Assembly (NCBI RefSeq): GCF_000620785.1
Contig: NZ_JIAI01000003.1
Coordinates: 124,001 to 188,000, forward strand
DNA from: Actinospineispora acaciae DSM 45401
Lineage (GTDB): Bacteria > Actinomycetota > Actinomycetes > Mycobacteriales > Pseudonocardiaceae
Direction: 5' to 3'
DNA length: 64,000 nt
The notes beneath the pieces are model-generated. The model made no database searches and was not told the DNA's origin. It worked only from the letters and a program-made list of their open reading frames with translations. Positions 7,934 to 15,600 of the stretch are shown here, in pieces (the first letter of the stretch is position 1; each line of letters opens with the position of its first letter). Both the position numbers and the translations under genes were made by a program.

Positions 7934-8455
7934 GTGGACGCGGACGAGATTCGTAAGCAGGGCAAAGAGCTCGCCGACAAACTGCGCCACGGCGCGGGCG
8001 AGCAGGTCGCCCAGCACGAAGACAAGATCAAGGAAACGATCGGCAAGGTCGTCGACTTCGTCAACGCCAAGACCGACGGCAAGTACGCCGAGCAGGTCGG
8101 CAAGGCGGCGAGCTTCGTCGAGCACGGGGTGCACCGGTTGGCCGAGGAGGGCCGCCCGGCCGACCAGCCGGAGGCCACCTCGACGGCGGAGGGCACGGCG
8201 GGCGCCGAGAAGCCGGCGACCGGGACATCGACACCCGAGGCGCCGGGGCGGACCGACACCGCCCCACCCGAGACGTCCACGCCCGAGACCTCGCCGTCCG
8301 GTACGCCGACGCCTGAGACGCCGAAGCCTCAGACGTCCGCATCCGAGACACCGAGTGCGGAGACGGCGGCGGCCGACGACACTCCCGGCGAGAGCGGCGG
8401 CGGGTCGACCCGGGGCGGGACCGGCTCGGGCTCGGATGCGCCGTCGACCGGCTGA
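7934..8455 (+). CDS. MT0933-like antitoxin-family protein with Thr/Pro/Glu-rich tail
   Basis: About 173 residues. The first 65 match the small MT0933/Rv0909-type family: a helical region followed by VDFVNAKTDGKYAEQVGKA, the hallmark TGGKYAxQVxKA pattern. The rest is low-complexity Thr, Pro, Glu, Ser and Gly with repeated PET/SETP units, probably disordered. No toxin gene is next to it, so the antitoxin label is only a family name. GTG 7934 fits a leaderless promoter; TTG at 7928 is an alternative in the same frame. It runs in the same direction as bcp, 24 nt upstream of it. Confidence 0.7.
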   Translation: MDADEIRKQGKELADKLRHGAGEQVAQHEDKIKETIGKVVDFVNAKTDGKYAEQVGKAASFVEHGVHRLAEEGRPADQPEATSTAEGTAGAEKPATGTSTPEAPGRTDTAPPETSTPETSPSGTPTPETPKPQTSASETPSAETAAADDTPGESGGGSTRGGTGSGSDAPSTG

Positions 8456-8467
8456 TCGGGGCAGCGG

Positions 8468-8473
8468 TAGCGT
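8468..8473 (+). promoter_or_regulatory. -10 box TAGCGT for leaderless bcp
   Basis: TAGCGT ends six bases before the bcp ATG at 8480, with no separate ribosome-binding site, matching the leaderless layout seen repeatedly in this window. Confidence 0.5.
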
Positions 8474-8479
8474 CGGGGC

Positions 8480-8947
8480 ATGACCTCCCGCCTCGAGCCC
8501 GGTGACCCGGCGCCCGGTTTCACGCTGCCCGACGCCGACGGCAAGCCCGTGTCGCTCGCCGATTACAAGGGCCGCCGGGTGATCCTCTACGCCTACCCGG
8601 CCGCCAGCACGCCGGGCTGCACCAAGCAGGCCTGCGACTTCCGCGACAACCTCGCCGAGCTCAACGACGCCGGCCTGGACGTCATCGGCATCTCGCCGGA
8701 CAAGCCGGCCAAGCTGGCCACCTTCCGCGACGCTGAGGGCCTGACGTTCCCGCTGGTCTCCGACCCGGACAAGGCGGTGCTCACGGAGTACGGCGCGTTC
8801 GGCGAGAAGCAGATGTACGGCAAGACGGTCACCGGCGTCATCCGCTCCACGTTCGTGATCGACCCGGACGGAAAGATCGAGCACGCGCTTTACAACGTGC
8901 GCGCCACCGGTCACGTCGCCAAGCTGCGCAAGGACCTGAAGCTCTGA
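8480..8947 (+). CDS. bcp: Thiol peroxidase Bcp (thioredoxin-dependent peroxiredoxin)
   Basis: The 155-residue peroxiredoxin of the BCP/PrxQ class has peroxidatic Cys47 (STPGCTKQA) and a resolving Cys52 five residues later, the arrangement of intramolecular disulfide BCPs recycled by thioredoxin. The active-site PxxxTPxC context and a later conserved Arg (RSTFVIDPDG) are present, and the length is typical. It reduces hydrogen peroxide and organic hydroperoxides in the cytoplasm. The gene is convergent with the tRNA gene, whose 3' end lies 8 nt beyond its stop codon. Confidence 0.93.
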   Translation: MTSRLEPGDPAPGFTLPDADGKPVSLADYKGRRVILYAYPAASTPGCTKQACDFRDNLAELNDAGLDVIGISPDKPAKLATFRDAEGLTFPLVSDPDKAVLTEYGAFGEKQMYGKTVTGVIRSTFVIDPDGKIEHALYNVRATGHVAKLRKDLKL

Positions 8948-8954
8948 GCGCGGG

Positions 8955-9029
8955 TGCCGGCGGCGGGATTCGAACCCGCACTGGCTAGGACCTAAACCTA
9001 GTGCCTCCTGCCAATTGGGCTACGCCGGC
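8955..9029 (-). tRNA. tRNA with anticodon UAG (nominally Leu), class I shape
   Basis: Reverse strand, 75 nt. The acceptor stem GCCGGCG pairs perfectly with CGCCGGC, with discriminator A. The anticodon stem CTAGG/CCTAG carries loop TTTAGGT, giving anticodon TAG with G at position 37. The T arm is GCGGG-TTCGAAT-CCCGC. The variable region is only five bases (CCAGT). Bacterial leucine tRNAs have a long variable arm, so this short-arm tRNA reading CUA is unusual. The D stem has only three clear pairs. CCA is not encoded. Confidence 0.85.
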
Positions 9030-9058
9030 GCGAGGGTCAGAATACCCAGCCGGGCCGG

Positions 9059-9691
9059 TCACCCCACGGCCGCTTCCCGCTCGCCCGGGCGCAGCGCCCC
9101 GTGCAGGAACAGGTCGACGGCACCGTTGACGTCGAGCACCGGCTCGTTCTCCGACCACCCGGGCGAGCGGGACAGCGCCATCACGACGAAACCGAACCAC
9201 GAGGCCAGCGTGTACGCGGGCAGGCGGAGCCGGTCGCTGTCCGGTTCGAGCAGCTCGGCGAGCGCGGCCGAAGTGGCGGTGAGCGACTCCTCCCGGCTGT
9301 TCTCCGGGGCCGGCGGTTCCGGCCGCTCGCGCTGCAGCGCCCCGGAGGCGTACAGCGCGCCCACCACGGCGCCCATCCGTCCCAGGTAGGCGGTCAGCGC
9401 GTCGGCGGCCTGCACCAACCGCTCGCGCAGCGGGTCGTCCAGGGAGATCGACGCGAGCTCGGTGAGCATCCGGTCCGGGCGGATTGCCTCGGCGACGCAG
9501 GCCCGCAGCAACGTGTCCTTGTCCTCGAACGCCCGGAAGATCGTCGCCTCCCCGATGCCGGCGGCGCGCGCGATCTGCTGCGTGGAGACGCTGGAGCCGT
9601 ACTCCGCGACCAGCGGGAGGGCGACCTGGACGATCATGTCCCGGCGCTGCTCGGGGCTCATGCCCGGGGCGCGCTTCCTCGGTGGGTTCAT
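9059..9691 (-). CDS. TetR/AcrR-family transcriptional regulator
   Basis: About 210 residues. An N-terminal helix-turn-helix (residues about 15-60, with STQQIARAAGIGEATIFRAFEDKDTLL) is followed by a variable ligand-binding domain, typical TetR length and layout. Start 9691 is chosen because GGTGG precedes it; ATG 9703 is an alternative. The gene is divergent from an EamA-type exporter, and a perfect palindrome (9707-9724) lies directly upstream, so it most likely represses itself and possibly the exporter. The inducing ligand is unknown. Confidence 0.88.
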   Translation of the reverse strand: MNPPRKRAPGMSPEQRRDMIVQVALPLVAEYGSSVSTQQIARAAGIGEATIFRAFEDKDTLLRACVAEAIRPDRMLTELASISLDDPLRERLVQAADALTAYLGRMGAVVGALYASGALQRERPEPPAPENSREESLTATSAALAELLEPDSDRLRLPAYTLASWFGFVVMALSRSPGWSENEPVLDVNGAVDLFLHGALRPGEREAAVG

Positions 9692-9706
9692 GGCGTCCAC
9701 CATACC

Positions 9707-9724
9707 GGAGTGAGTTCTCACTCC
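9707..9724. promoter_or_regulatory. TetR operator candidate
   Basis: Perfect inverted repeat GGAGTGAG-TT-CTCACTCC in the divergent region, 16 bases upstream of the TetR start at 9691. Size and symmetry fit a TetR dimer site. Confidence 0.6.
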
Positions 9725-9819
9725 GTCATGTCGTCGGCTTTATGCAGAAGTAATCCTTACGAATTTCCTTCAGAAACATCCGCTTGTCCTTGATGGTTCG
9801 TCCTATCACGCTGAACGCC

Positions 9820-10881
9820 ATGACAACCACCGAGCTGTCCACACGCCCGCAGGCCGGTCCGGTCGCGGCCTACACCGCCCGGTTCGACCCACGCCTGCTC
9901 GCCGCGGTGGGCAGCCTGTGCGTGGCGTTGTCCTCGACGTTCATCAAGGTCTCCGGGGCGAGCGGGGCGACCAGTTCGTTCTGGCGCTGCCTGGTGGCGC
10001 TGCCGCCGCTGGCGCTGCTCGCCCTCGCCGAGGCTCGGCGCACCGGCGTCCGCGCGAAGGTCAGGCTGCCGCTCGTGGCCGGGCTCGGGCTCGGGCTGGA
10101 CATGGTGCTGTGGGGCGAGGCCATCCCGAGGGTCGGCGCCGGCGTCGCCACTGTGCTGCTGTCGGTCCAGGTGGTGATCGTGCCGGTGCTGGCGCTGCTG
10201 TTCCTGTCCGAACGGCCGGGGCGGCGGTTCGTGTTCACCACCCCGGTGCTGCTCGGCGGCATCGTGCTGGCGGGCGGGTTCGCCGGCACCGCCGTCACGG
10301 GTGCCGACCCGTTCGTGGGAGCGCTCGCCGCGCTCGCGGCCGGCGCCGGGTACTCCGTCTATCTGCTCCTGCTGCGGGTCGGCGGCGGATCCTCGACCCA
10401 GGTGCGTTCGTTGCTGCTGGCGACGTTGTCGGCGGGCGCCGTTGCCGTGGCGGTTGGCCTTCCGTCCCACCGGCTCGACCTCGCGCCCGGCTGGCCGACC
10501 CTCGGGTGGCTGGTGGCGCTGGGCGTGATCAGCCAGGTCGCCGGGTGGCTGCTGATCGCCGGTGCGCTGCCGAGGATGTCGGCCGCCACGGGCGCGACGC
10601 TGATGCTGCTGGAGCCGGTCGCGGCGGTCGGGTTCGGGGTCGTGCTGCTGGGCGAGCGGCCGAGCCCGTTGCAGCTGATCGGCTGCGCGGTCGTGATCGC
10701 CGCGGTCTGCTTCGCCGGCCGCGGCCGGCCGGTGGGCGACCCCGCGGTGCCGGGCGGCCTTCTCAACGGCTCGCCGACGTTTCCTCGCCGGGTGCGGGGT
10801 GCCGCCCAGGCCCTCCTCGGCCGGTTCGCCCGCCGTGCGGCGCCTGGCCCGATCCCGCCGCCGAGTCGGGGATACTGCTGA
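9820..10881 (+). CDS. EamA/DMT-superfamily transporter
   Basis: About 353 residues with ten predicted membrane helices in two five-helix EamA repeats (roughly residues 20-140 and 165-295) and a basic, Pro/Arg-rich cytoplasmic C-terminal tail. Members export amino acids, metabolites or drugs by proton-coupled exchange; the substrate is not predictable here. A TTG at 9784 in the same frame is an alternative start, but ATG 9820 begins the family-like N-terminus. The divergent TetR gene and palindrome suggest substrate-induced expression. It ends 1 nt before the LysE start codon. Confidence 0.85.
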   Translation: MTTTELSTRPQAGPVAAYTARFDPRLLAAVGSLCVALSSTFIKVSGASGATSSFWRCLVALPPLALLALAEARRTGVRAKVRLPLVAGLGLGLDMVLWGEAIPRVGAGVATVLLSVQVVIVPVLALLFLSERPGRRFVFTTPVLLGGIVLAGGFAGTAVTGADPFVGALAALAAGAGYSVYLLLLRVGGGSSTQVRSLLLATLSAGAVAVAVGLPSHRLDLAPGWPTLGWLVALGVISQVAGWLLIAGALPRMSAATGATLMLLEPVAAVGFGVVLLGERPSPLQLIGCAVVIAAVCFAGRGRPVGDPAVPGGLLNGSPTFPRRVRGAAQALLGRFARRAAPGPIPPPSRGYC

Positions 10882-10882
10882 C

Positions 10883-11593
10883 GTGAGCCTCCCGATCCCG
10901 AGCCTGCTGGTGCCGTTCCTGGTGGTCGTCGCGGTCATCACGATCACGCCCGGCCCGGACATGGCGCTGATGCTGCGCAACGGAGCGCGCGGCGGCGTCC
11001 GGTTCGCCTGGTACACCGGGTTGGGCTGCTGTACCGGGATTGCGATGCACGCGTGCGCGGCCGTGCTCGGGCTGTCCGCGCTGCTGGCGGCGTCGGCGAC
11101 GGCGTTCACGGTGGTCAAGCTCGTCGGGGCGGTGTACCTGGGGTGGTTGGGGGTGTCCGCGCTGTGGCACAGCAGGCCGCGCGGACTCCGTACCCGCCAC
11201 CGCCCGCACGGCCCGCTCCGTCCGCACCCGAGACAGACCGACCGTCGGTCGGTCTCCGACGACGCGCCCGCCGCGACGCCGGCCAGGCCATTTCGGCGGC
11301 GCGACGGCTACCGCCAGGGGCTGCTCACCAACCTGTTCAACCCCAAGATCGCGTTGCTGTTCCTCACCCTGCTGCCGCAGTTCGTCGCCGGCGGCGAGCC
11401 CAGGGCCACCACCTCGGCGGTGCTGGCCACGGTGTTCCTGCTGGTCGCGGTGCTCTGGTGCCGGCTGTTCTCGCTGGCGGCGGGCGGGCTGGCCGGCGTG
11501 CTGGCCAGGCCGGCGGTACGCACCGCGCTGGAACGCGTGACCGGGGTGGCGCTGCTCGGCCTCGGCGTGCGGGTCGCCGCCGACCGCTCCTAG
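10883..11593 (+). CDS. LysE-family amino-acid exporter
   Basis: The 236-residue inner-membrane protein has the LysE/RhtB hallmarks: a first helix ending in TPGPDMALMLRNGARGG, about six membrane segments, and the NLFNPKIALLFLTLLPQF signature in the second half. GTG 10883 follows the EamA stop by one base; GATACT six bases upstream of it could serve as its own -10. The cytoplasmic loop after helix 3 is longer than usual (residues about 97-138), rich in Arg, Pro and His, and its DNA contains a striking palindrome (11235-11255). Confidence 0.87.
   Translation: MSLPIPSLLVPFLVVVAVITITPGPDMALMLRNGARGGVRFAWYTGLGCCTGIAMHACAAVLGLSALLAASATAFTVVKLVGAVYLGWLGVSALWHSRPRGLRTRHRPHGPLRPHPRQTDRRSVSDDAPAATPARPFRRRDGYRQGLLTNLFNPKIALLFLTLLPQFVAGGEPRATTSAVLATVFLLVAVLWCRLFSLAAGGLAGVLARPAVRTALERVTGVALLGLGVRVAADRS
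11235..11255. repeat. Perfect 10+1+10 palindrome inside the LysE gene
   Basis: AGACCGACCG, a central T, then CGGTCGGTCT. This is the size and style of TetR-family operators (repeated GACCG half-sites), but it lies inside the expanded loop-coding part of a LysE gene, not in a promoter. It may be a regulator site carried within a coding insertion or a by-product of biased codons. Confidence 0.5.
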
Positions 11594-11596
11594 TCT
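11591..11596 (+). promoter_or_regulatory. -10 box TAGTCT for leaderless pcaB
   Basis: TAGTCT overlaps the LysE stop codon and ends six bases before ATG 11603. No Shine-Dalgarno is visible, supporting a separate leaderless transcript for pcaB-pcaC. Confidence 0.5.
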
Positions 11597-11602
11597 GTGA
11601 TC

Positions 11603-12925
11603 ATGCCGTCGGAGTTCGATCAGGGTCTGCTCGCCCCGGTCTGGGCAGGCAGCCTCGCCGAGGCCCGCACCGGGGACGCGGCGCTGGTCCGCGCGCTGCT
11701 GGACGCCGAGGTCGCGCTGGCCACAGCGCTGGTCACCGCCGGCCTGGCGCCGGCCCGGTCCGCCGACGTGATCACCCGGGTGGCCGCCGAGCTGCGCCCC
11801 GACCCCCGCGAGCTGGCGCTGGCCGCCCGCGCCGGAGGGAACCCGGTAATCCCGCTGGTCCGCGAGCTGCGGGCGGCGGTGTCCTCCGCCGACGAGGACG
11901 CCGCGGTCTGGGTCCACCGGGGTGCCACCAGCCAGGACATCCTGGACACCGCGCTGGTCACGGTGTCAGCCCGGGTGTTGGACGACGCGCTGCTGCCCGC
12001 GTTGGCCACCGCCGCCGACGCCGCGGCCGCCCAGGCCGCCGCGCACCGAACCACCGCGATCGCCGGCCGCACGCTCACCCAGCACGCGGTGCCCACCACG
12101 TTCGGCGCCAAGGCGGCCGGCTGGCTGTCCGGGCTGCTGGACGCCGAGCAACGCTGCCGCGAGGTGCGCGCCCGGCTGCCCGCCCAGTTCGGCGGCGCGG
12201 CCGGGACGCTGGCCGCGCTGGGCGAGCCGACCGGGGGCCTGGCCGTCGGCGAGGCGTTCGCCGCCGCGTGCGGGCTGGCGTACCGGGAGACGCCGTGGCA
12301 CACCGTCCGCACTCCGGTCGCCGAGCTGGCCGCCGCGCTCGCACTCGCCGCCGGGGCGTGCGGCAAGCCCGCGCTGGACGTCACAGTGCTGGCCCAGTCC
12401 GAGCTCGGCGAGGTCGCCGGCGACCCGGGCGGGGAGTCCTCGGCGATGCCGCAGAAGCGCAACCCGGTGACCGCCGTGCTCGTCGTGGCCGCCGCAAGAG
12501 AAGCACCGTCCGCGCTCGCCGCCGTCCACCTGGGCCTGCTCGCGGAGAACGAGCGCCCGGCCGGGGCGTGGCACGCCGAGTGGCAACCGTGGCGTTCGCT
12601 GCTGCGGCTGGCCGGCGGCGCGGCGGAGGCCACCGCGCGCCTGCTCACCGAGCTGCGCCCGGACCCCGCCGCGATGACCGAGACCATCCGGCGCGCCGAG
12701 GGCAGCCTGCTGGCCGAGCGGCTGGCCGGCGCGCTGCGGCCGACCCTGGGCACCGGCGCGGCGGCGGCCGTCCGGGAGGCGGCGCTGGCCGGCCGGCTGC
12801 CCGAGCTGCTCGCCGAGCACGGTGTGGACGATCCGGCCGGGTACCTGGGCGCGGCGCCGAAGTTCGTGGACCGCGCGCTGGCGCGGTACGCACGTCAGAC
12901 GGGAAGGGAACCGCATGGAGCTTGA
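11603..12925 (+). CDS. pcaB: 3-carboxy-cis,cis-muconate cycloisomerase-like lyase
   Basis: About 440 residues of the fumarase/aspartase (ASL) superfamily, with the signature SSAMPQKRNP near residues 278-288 and the upstream GATSQDILDT region. The C-terminal domain resembles bacterial PcaB. PcaB converts 3-carboxy-cis,cis-muconate to 4-carboxymuconolactone in protocatechuate degradation. The overlapping downstream pcaC, encoding the next enzyme, makes this assignment much stronger than adenylosuccinate lyase. The dioxygenase and later pathway genes are not in the window. The alternative GTG at 11597 adds two residues. Confidence 0.88.
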   Translation: MPSEFDQGLLAPVWAGSLAEARTGDAALVRALLDAEVALATALVTAGLAPARSADVITRVAAELRPDPRELALAARAGGNPVIPLVRELRAAVSSADEDAAVWVHRGATSQDILDTALVTVSARVLDDALLPALATAADAAAAQAAAHRTTAIAGRTLTQHAVPTTFGAKAAGWLSGLLDAEQRCREVRARLPAQFGGAAGTLAALGEPTGGLAVGEAFAAACGLAYRETPWHTVRTPVAELAAALALAAGACGKPALDVTVLAQSELGEVAGDPGGESSAMPQKRNPVTAVLVVAAAREAPSALAAVHLGLLAENERPAGAWHAEWQPWRSLLRLAGGAAEATARLLTELRPDPAAMTETIRRAEGSLLAERLAGALRPTLGTGAAAAVREAALAGRLPELLAEHGVDDPAGYLGAAPKFVDRALARYARQTGREPHGA

Positions 12926-13289
12926 TCCGGACGGCCTCGCGGTGCGCCGCGAGGTGCTCGGGCCCGAGTACGTGGACGCCGCGGTGGCCCGCGCCGACGA
13001 GTTCACCTCGGAGTTCCAGGAGCTGATCACGCGGTACGCCTGGGGGACGATCTGGACGCGCCCGGGCCTGGACCGGCGGATGCGCAGTGCGATCACGCTG
13101 ACGGCGCTGGTCGCGGGCGGGCATACGGACGAGCTGGCGCTGCACGTGCGGGGGGCGCTGCGCAACGGCCTGACCGCCGACGAGATCGCCGAGGTGCTTC
13201 TGCAGTCCGCGATCTACTGCGGCGTGCCGGCCGCCAACTCCGCGTTCGCCGTCGCCCGCAAGGTCATCGCCGAAGAAACGGCCCCCTGA
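12915..13289 (+). CDS. pcaC: 4-carboxymuconolactone decarboxylase
   Basis: 124 residues of the carboxymuconolactone decarboxylase family, spanning the full domain: RRMRSAITLTALVAGGHTDELALHV with the conserved catalytic-region His, then LRNGLTADEIAEVLLQSAIYCGVPAANSAF, which is diagnostic of true PcaC rather than AhpD (no CxxC). It decarboxylates 4-carboxymuconolactone to the beta-ketoadipate enol-lactone. The ATG overlaps the pcaB stop by 11 nt and is preceded by GGGAAGGGA, so the two are co-translated. Confidence 0.92.
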   Translation: MELDPDGLAVRREVLGPEYVDAAVARADEFTSEFQELITRYAWGTIWTRPGLDRRMRSAITLTALVAGGHTDELALHVRGALRNGLTADEIAEVLLQSAIYCGVPAANSAFAVARKVIAEETAP

Positions 13290-13439
13290 CCGACGCCGGG
13301 CACCCCGCGAAACCGGACGGAACCGATCGCGCACCGCTCGCGTCCATACAAGTAGCCGGCCAGACACCGCCACCAGCGGCGCGACCAGCGAACTCCGGCG
13401 GCGGGCACGACCGCCGTCGGAGCGGACGACGCGTACGGT

Positions 13440-13467
13440 TCCCGGCCCGTTCGGGCGCGGGCCGGGA
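13440..13467. terminator. Strong hairpin between convergent pcaC and rdgB
   Basis: Perfect 10-bp GC-rich arms TCCCGGCCCG and CGGGCCGGGA around an 8-nt loop, in the 281-nt gap between convergent genes. There is no T-run. It can act in both directions. I see no gene in the remainder of the gap (13290-13570), which is low-complexity and C-rich near 13510-13570. Confidence 0.6.
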
Positions 13468-13570
13468 CCACGTGCCCGCCGTTCAGTGGATCACGTGCGC
13501 CTACCTGGGGGAGGGGGGAGGGCCCACACACAACCACGACCCACGGCACCCACGCCGCCGCCCCCGCGAG

Positions 13571-14179
13571 TCACCCCCCGGCCAGCTCCCGCAACGCCGG
13601 CAGCAACGCCCGAAACGCCCGCCCCCGGTGCGACGCCGCATCCTTCTCGGCGGCCGACAGCTCCGCCGACGTCCGCTCCTCCCCATCCGGCACGAAGATC
13701 GGGTCGTACCCGAACCCCCCCGACCCACGAGGCGCACGAGCCAACCGCCCGCGCCACTCCCCATGCGTCACGGTCGTCGCGCCCTCCGGACTCACCAGCG
13801 CCGCCGAACACACGAACGCCGCCCCCCGACGCTCGTCCGGCACATCCGCGACCTGCCCGAGCACGAGCTCCAAGTTCGCGACATCATCCCCATGCCGCCC
13901 GGCCCACCGCGCCGACAACACCCCCGGCATGCCGTTCAACGCATCCACCGTCAGCCCGGAGTCATCCGCAACCGACGCCAACCCGCTAGCCCCCACCGCA
14001 TCCCGCGCCTTCGCCAGCGCATTCTCCGCGAACGTCGCACCGGTCTCCGGCGCCTCCGGATACGGCGCGACATCCCCCAACCCCAGCACCTCGATCTCCA
14101 GACCAGGCCCGACCTCACCCAGAATCCGCCTCAGCTCACGCAGCTTGCCCGGGTTGCGGGTGGCCAGCAGCAACTTCAT
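13571..14179 (-). CDS. rdgB: XTP/dITP diphosphatase (RdgB/HAM1)
   Basis: The 202-residue enzyme has the HAM1 hallmarks in order: [12 protein letters not shown] at the N-terminus (nucleotide phosphate loop), the [13 protein letters not shown] motif, the GVLSARWAG segment, [11 protein letters not shown], and a late SHRGRA motif. It hydrolyses non-canonical purine triphosphates such as dITP and XTP, keeping deaminated bases out of DNA and RNA. It overlaps the rph stop by 4 nt (ATGA), the same order as in mycobacteria. Codon choice near the 3' end is unusually CCC/CGA-rich but the protein is intact. Confidence 0.95.
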   Translation of the reverse strand: MKLLLATRNPGKLRELRRILGEVGPGLEIEVLGLGDVAPYPEAPETGATFAENALAKARDAVGASGLASVADDSGLTVDALNGMPGVLSARWAGRHGDDVANLELVLGQVADVPDERRGAAFVCSAALVSPEGATTVTHGEWRGRLARAPRGSGGFGYDPIFVPDGEERTSAELSAAEKDAASHRGRAFRALLPALRELAGG

Positions 14180-14934
14180 TCCTCGTCGGCCCCGGGCAGC
14201 TGCCCCGGATACGGCTCGGCCAGCGCGTCGGCCTGGGCGGTGGCCAGCTTGGCGCAGCCGGCCAGCGCCAGGTCCAGCATGGAGTCCAGCGTCGACCGGG
14301 TGAACGTGGCCCCCTCCGCGGTGCCCTGCACCTCGACCAGGGTGCCCACGTCGGTGGCCACCACGTTCATGTCCACCTCGGCCCGGGAGTCCTCGTCGTA
14401 AGGAAGATCCAGCCGCACCCGTCCGTCCACCACCCCGACGCTGACCGCCGCGATCTGGCAGGACAGCGGCTTCGGGTCGTTGAGCATGCCGGCCGCGCCC
14501 AGCCAGGTCACCGCGTCGGCCAACGCCACATAGCCGCCGGTGATCGCCGCGGTGCGGGTGCCGCCGTCGGCCTGCAGCACGTCGCAGTCGATGGCGATGG
14601 TGTTCTCGCCGATCGCGGCCAGGTCGATGCAGGCACGCAGCGAGCGGCCGATCAGCCGGCTGATCTCGTGGGTGCGCCCGCCGATCCGCCCGCGCACCGA
14701 CTCCCGGTCGCTTCGGGTGTGGGTGGCCGAGGGCAGCATCGCGTACTCGGCGGTCACCCAGCCCAGCCCGGAGCCCTTGCGCCAGCGCGGCACGCCGGGC
14801 GTCACGCTGGCCGCGCACAGCACCTTGGTCTCGCCGAACGACATCAACACCGAGCCCGCGGGATGCCGCTGGAACCCCCGGACGATCCGAACCGGGCGGA
14901 GCTCGTCATCCGCCCTACCGTCTTCTCGTGTCAC
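14176..14934 (-). CDS. rph: Ribonuclease PH
   Basis: The 252-residue phosphorolytic exoribonuclease trims the 3' ends of tRNA precursors and other RNAs. It has the family opening [16 protein letters not shown], the [14 protein letters not shown] strand, the [27 protein letters not shown] helix, the [17 protein letters not shown] phosphate-site region and the [14 protein letters not shown]-terminal segment. Length is typical. GTG 14934 has TAGGGT six bases upstream (14941-14946 on the plus strand). It is co-translated with rdgB. Confidence 0.96.
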   Translation of the reverse strand: MTREDGRADDELRPVRIVRGFQRHPAGSVLMSFGETKVLCAASVTPGVPRWRKGSGLGWVTAEYAMLPSATHTRSDRESVRGRIGGRTHEISRLIGRSLRACIDLAAIGENTIAIDCDVLQADGGTRTAAITGGYVALADAVTWLGAAGMLNDPKPLSCQIAAVSVGVVDGRVRLDLPYDEDSRAEVDMNVVATDVGTLVEVQGTAEGATFTRSTLDSMLDLALAGCAKLATAQADALAEPYPGQLPGADEE

Positions 14935-14940
14935 CGGCCC

Positions 14941-14946
14941 ACCCTA
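14941..14946 (-). promoter_or_regulatory. -10 box TAGGGT for rph
   Basis: On the minus strand TAGGGT ends six bases before GTG 14934, the same layout as other leaderless candidates here. The GGTGGG in this stretch might also serve weakly as a ribosome-binding site. Confidence 0.4.
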
Positions 14947-15068
14947 CGGCGGCGGCACATCCCACCCCTCCGCACCCACCGTCGCACCACAACATCACCA
15001 TGCGCAACAGCGGAGATGACGCCAACGTCACTGTGAACCTCGGTGACCCCCCGAGCGTTGGTCCAGGT

Positions 15069-15560
15069 ATGACATTGATCGGCGGACTGCCCGCCCATCC
15101 ACTGATCGTTCACGGGGTCGTGGTGCTGCTCCCGCTGGCAGCCGTGGGCACGCTGGTGGTCGCGGCCCGGTCGACCTGGCGGCGCAGTCTGGGCGTGCCG
15201 GTGTTCCTCATCGCGCTGCTCGGGGTGGGGCTGGTCCCCATCGCGACCAAGACTGGCGACCAGCTCGAACACGTGCTCGGCGGGACCAACCCGCAGATCC
15301 AGGTGCATGAGGCCCGCGCGGACCGACTGCTCCCGTTCGCGTTGATCTTCCTGGTGCTGCTGTTGATCACACTGCTGCTGGGCTGGCGCGCGGACCGCGC
15401 CGCCGACACCGGCGACGCCGGCACCGCCCGGACGCAGGCCCGCCTGACCACGACGGCGTCGGTGCTGGCCGCGCTCGCCGGGGTGCTGGTCGCCGGCCTG
15501 GTGGTGTGGATCGGCGAAGCCGGCGCCACGTCGGTCTGGGACCACGTGGTGGCCGAGTGA
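15069..15560 (+). CDS. DUF2231 membrane protein
   Basis: 163 residues with four predicted membrane helices. The N-terminal LIGGLPAHPLIVHGVVVLLPLAA motif is the DUF2231 signature, with the conserved HPLIVH histidines near the membrane face and a second helix-rich half. Function is not established; the histidines may bind heme or metal. ATG 15069 is chosen because the family motif begins right after it; upstream in-frame codons look non-coding. The gene is divergent from rph and convergent with the hydrolase at 15601-16383. Confidence 0.8.
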   Translation: MTLIGGLPAHPLIVHGVVVLLPLAAVGTLVVAARSTWRRSLGVPVFLIALLGVGLVPIATKTGDQLEHVLGGTNPQIQVHEARADRLLPFALIFLVLLLITLLLGWRADRAADTGDAGTARTQARLTTTASVLAALAGVLVAGLVVWIGEAGATSVWDHVVAE

Positions 15561-15600
15561 CGGCTGTGACGGATAAGACGACTGTGACGACAGGAGACGG

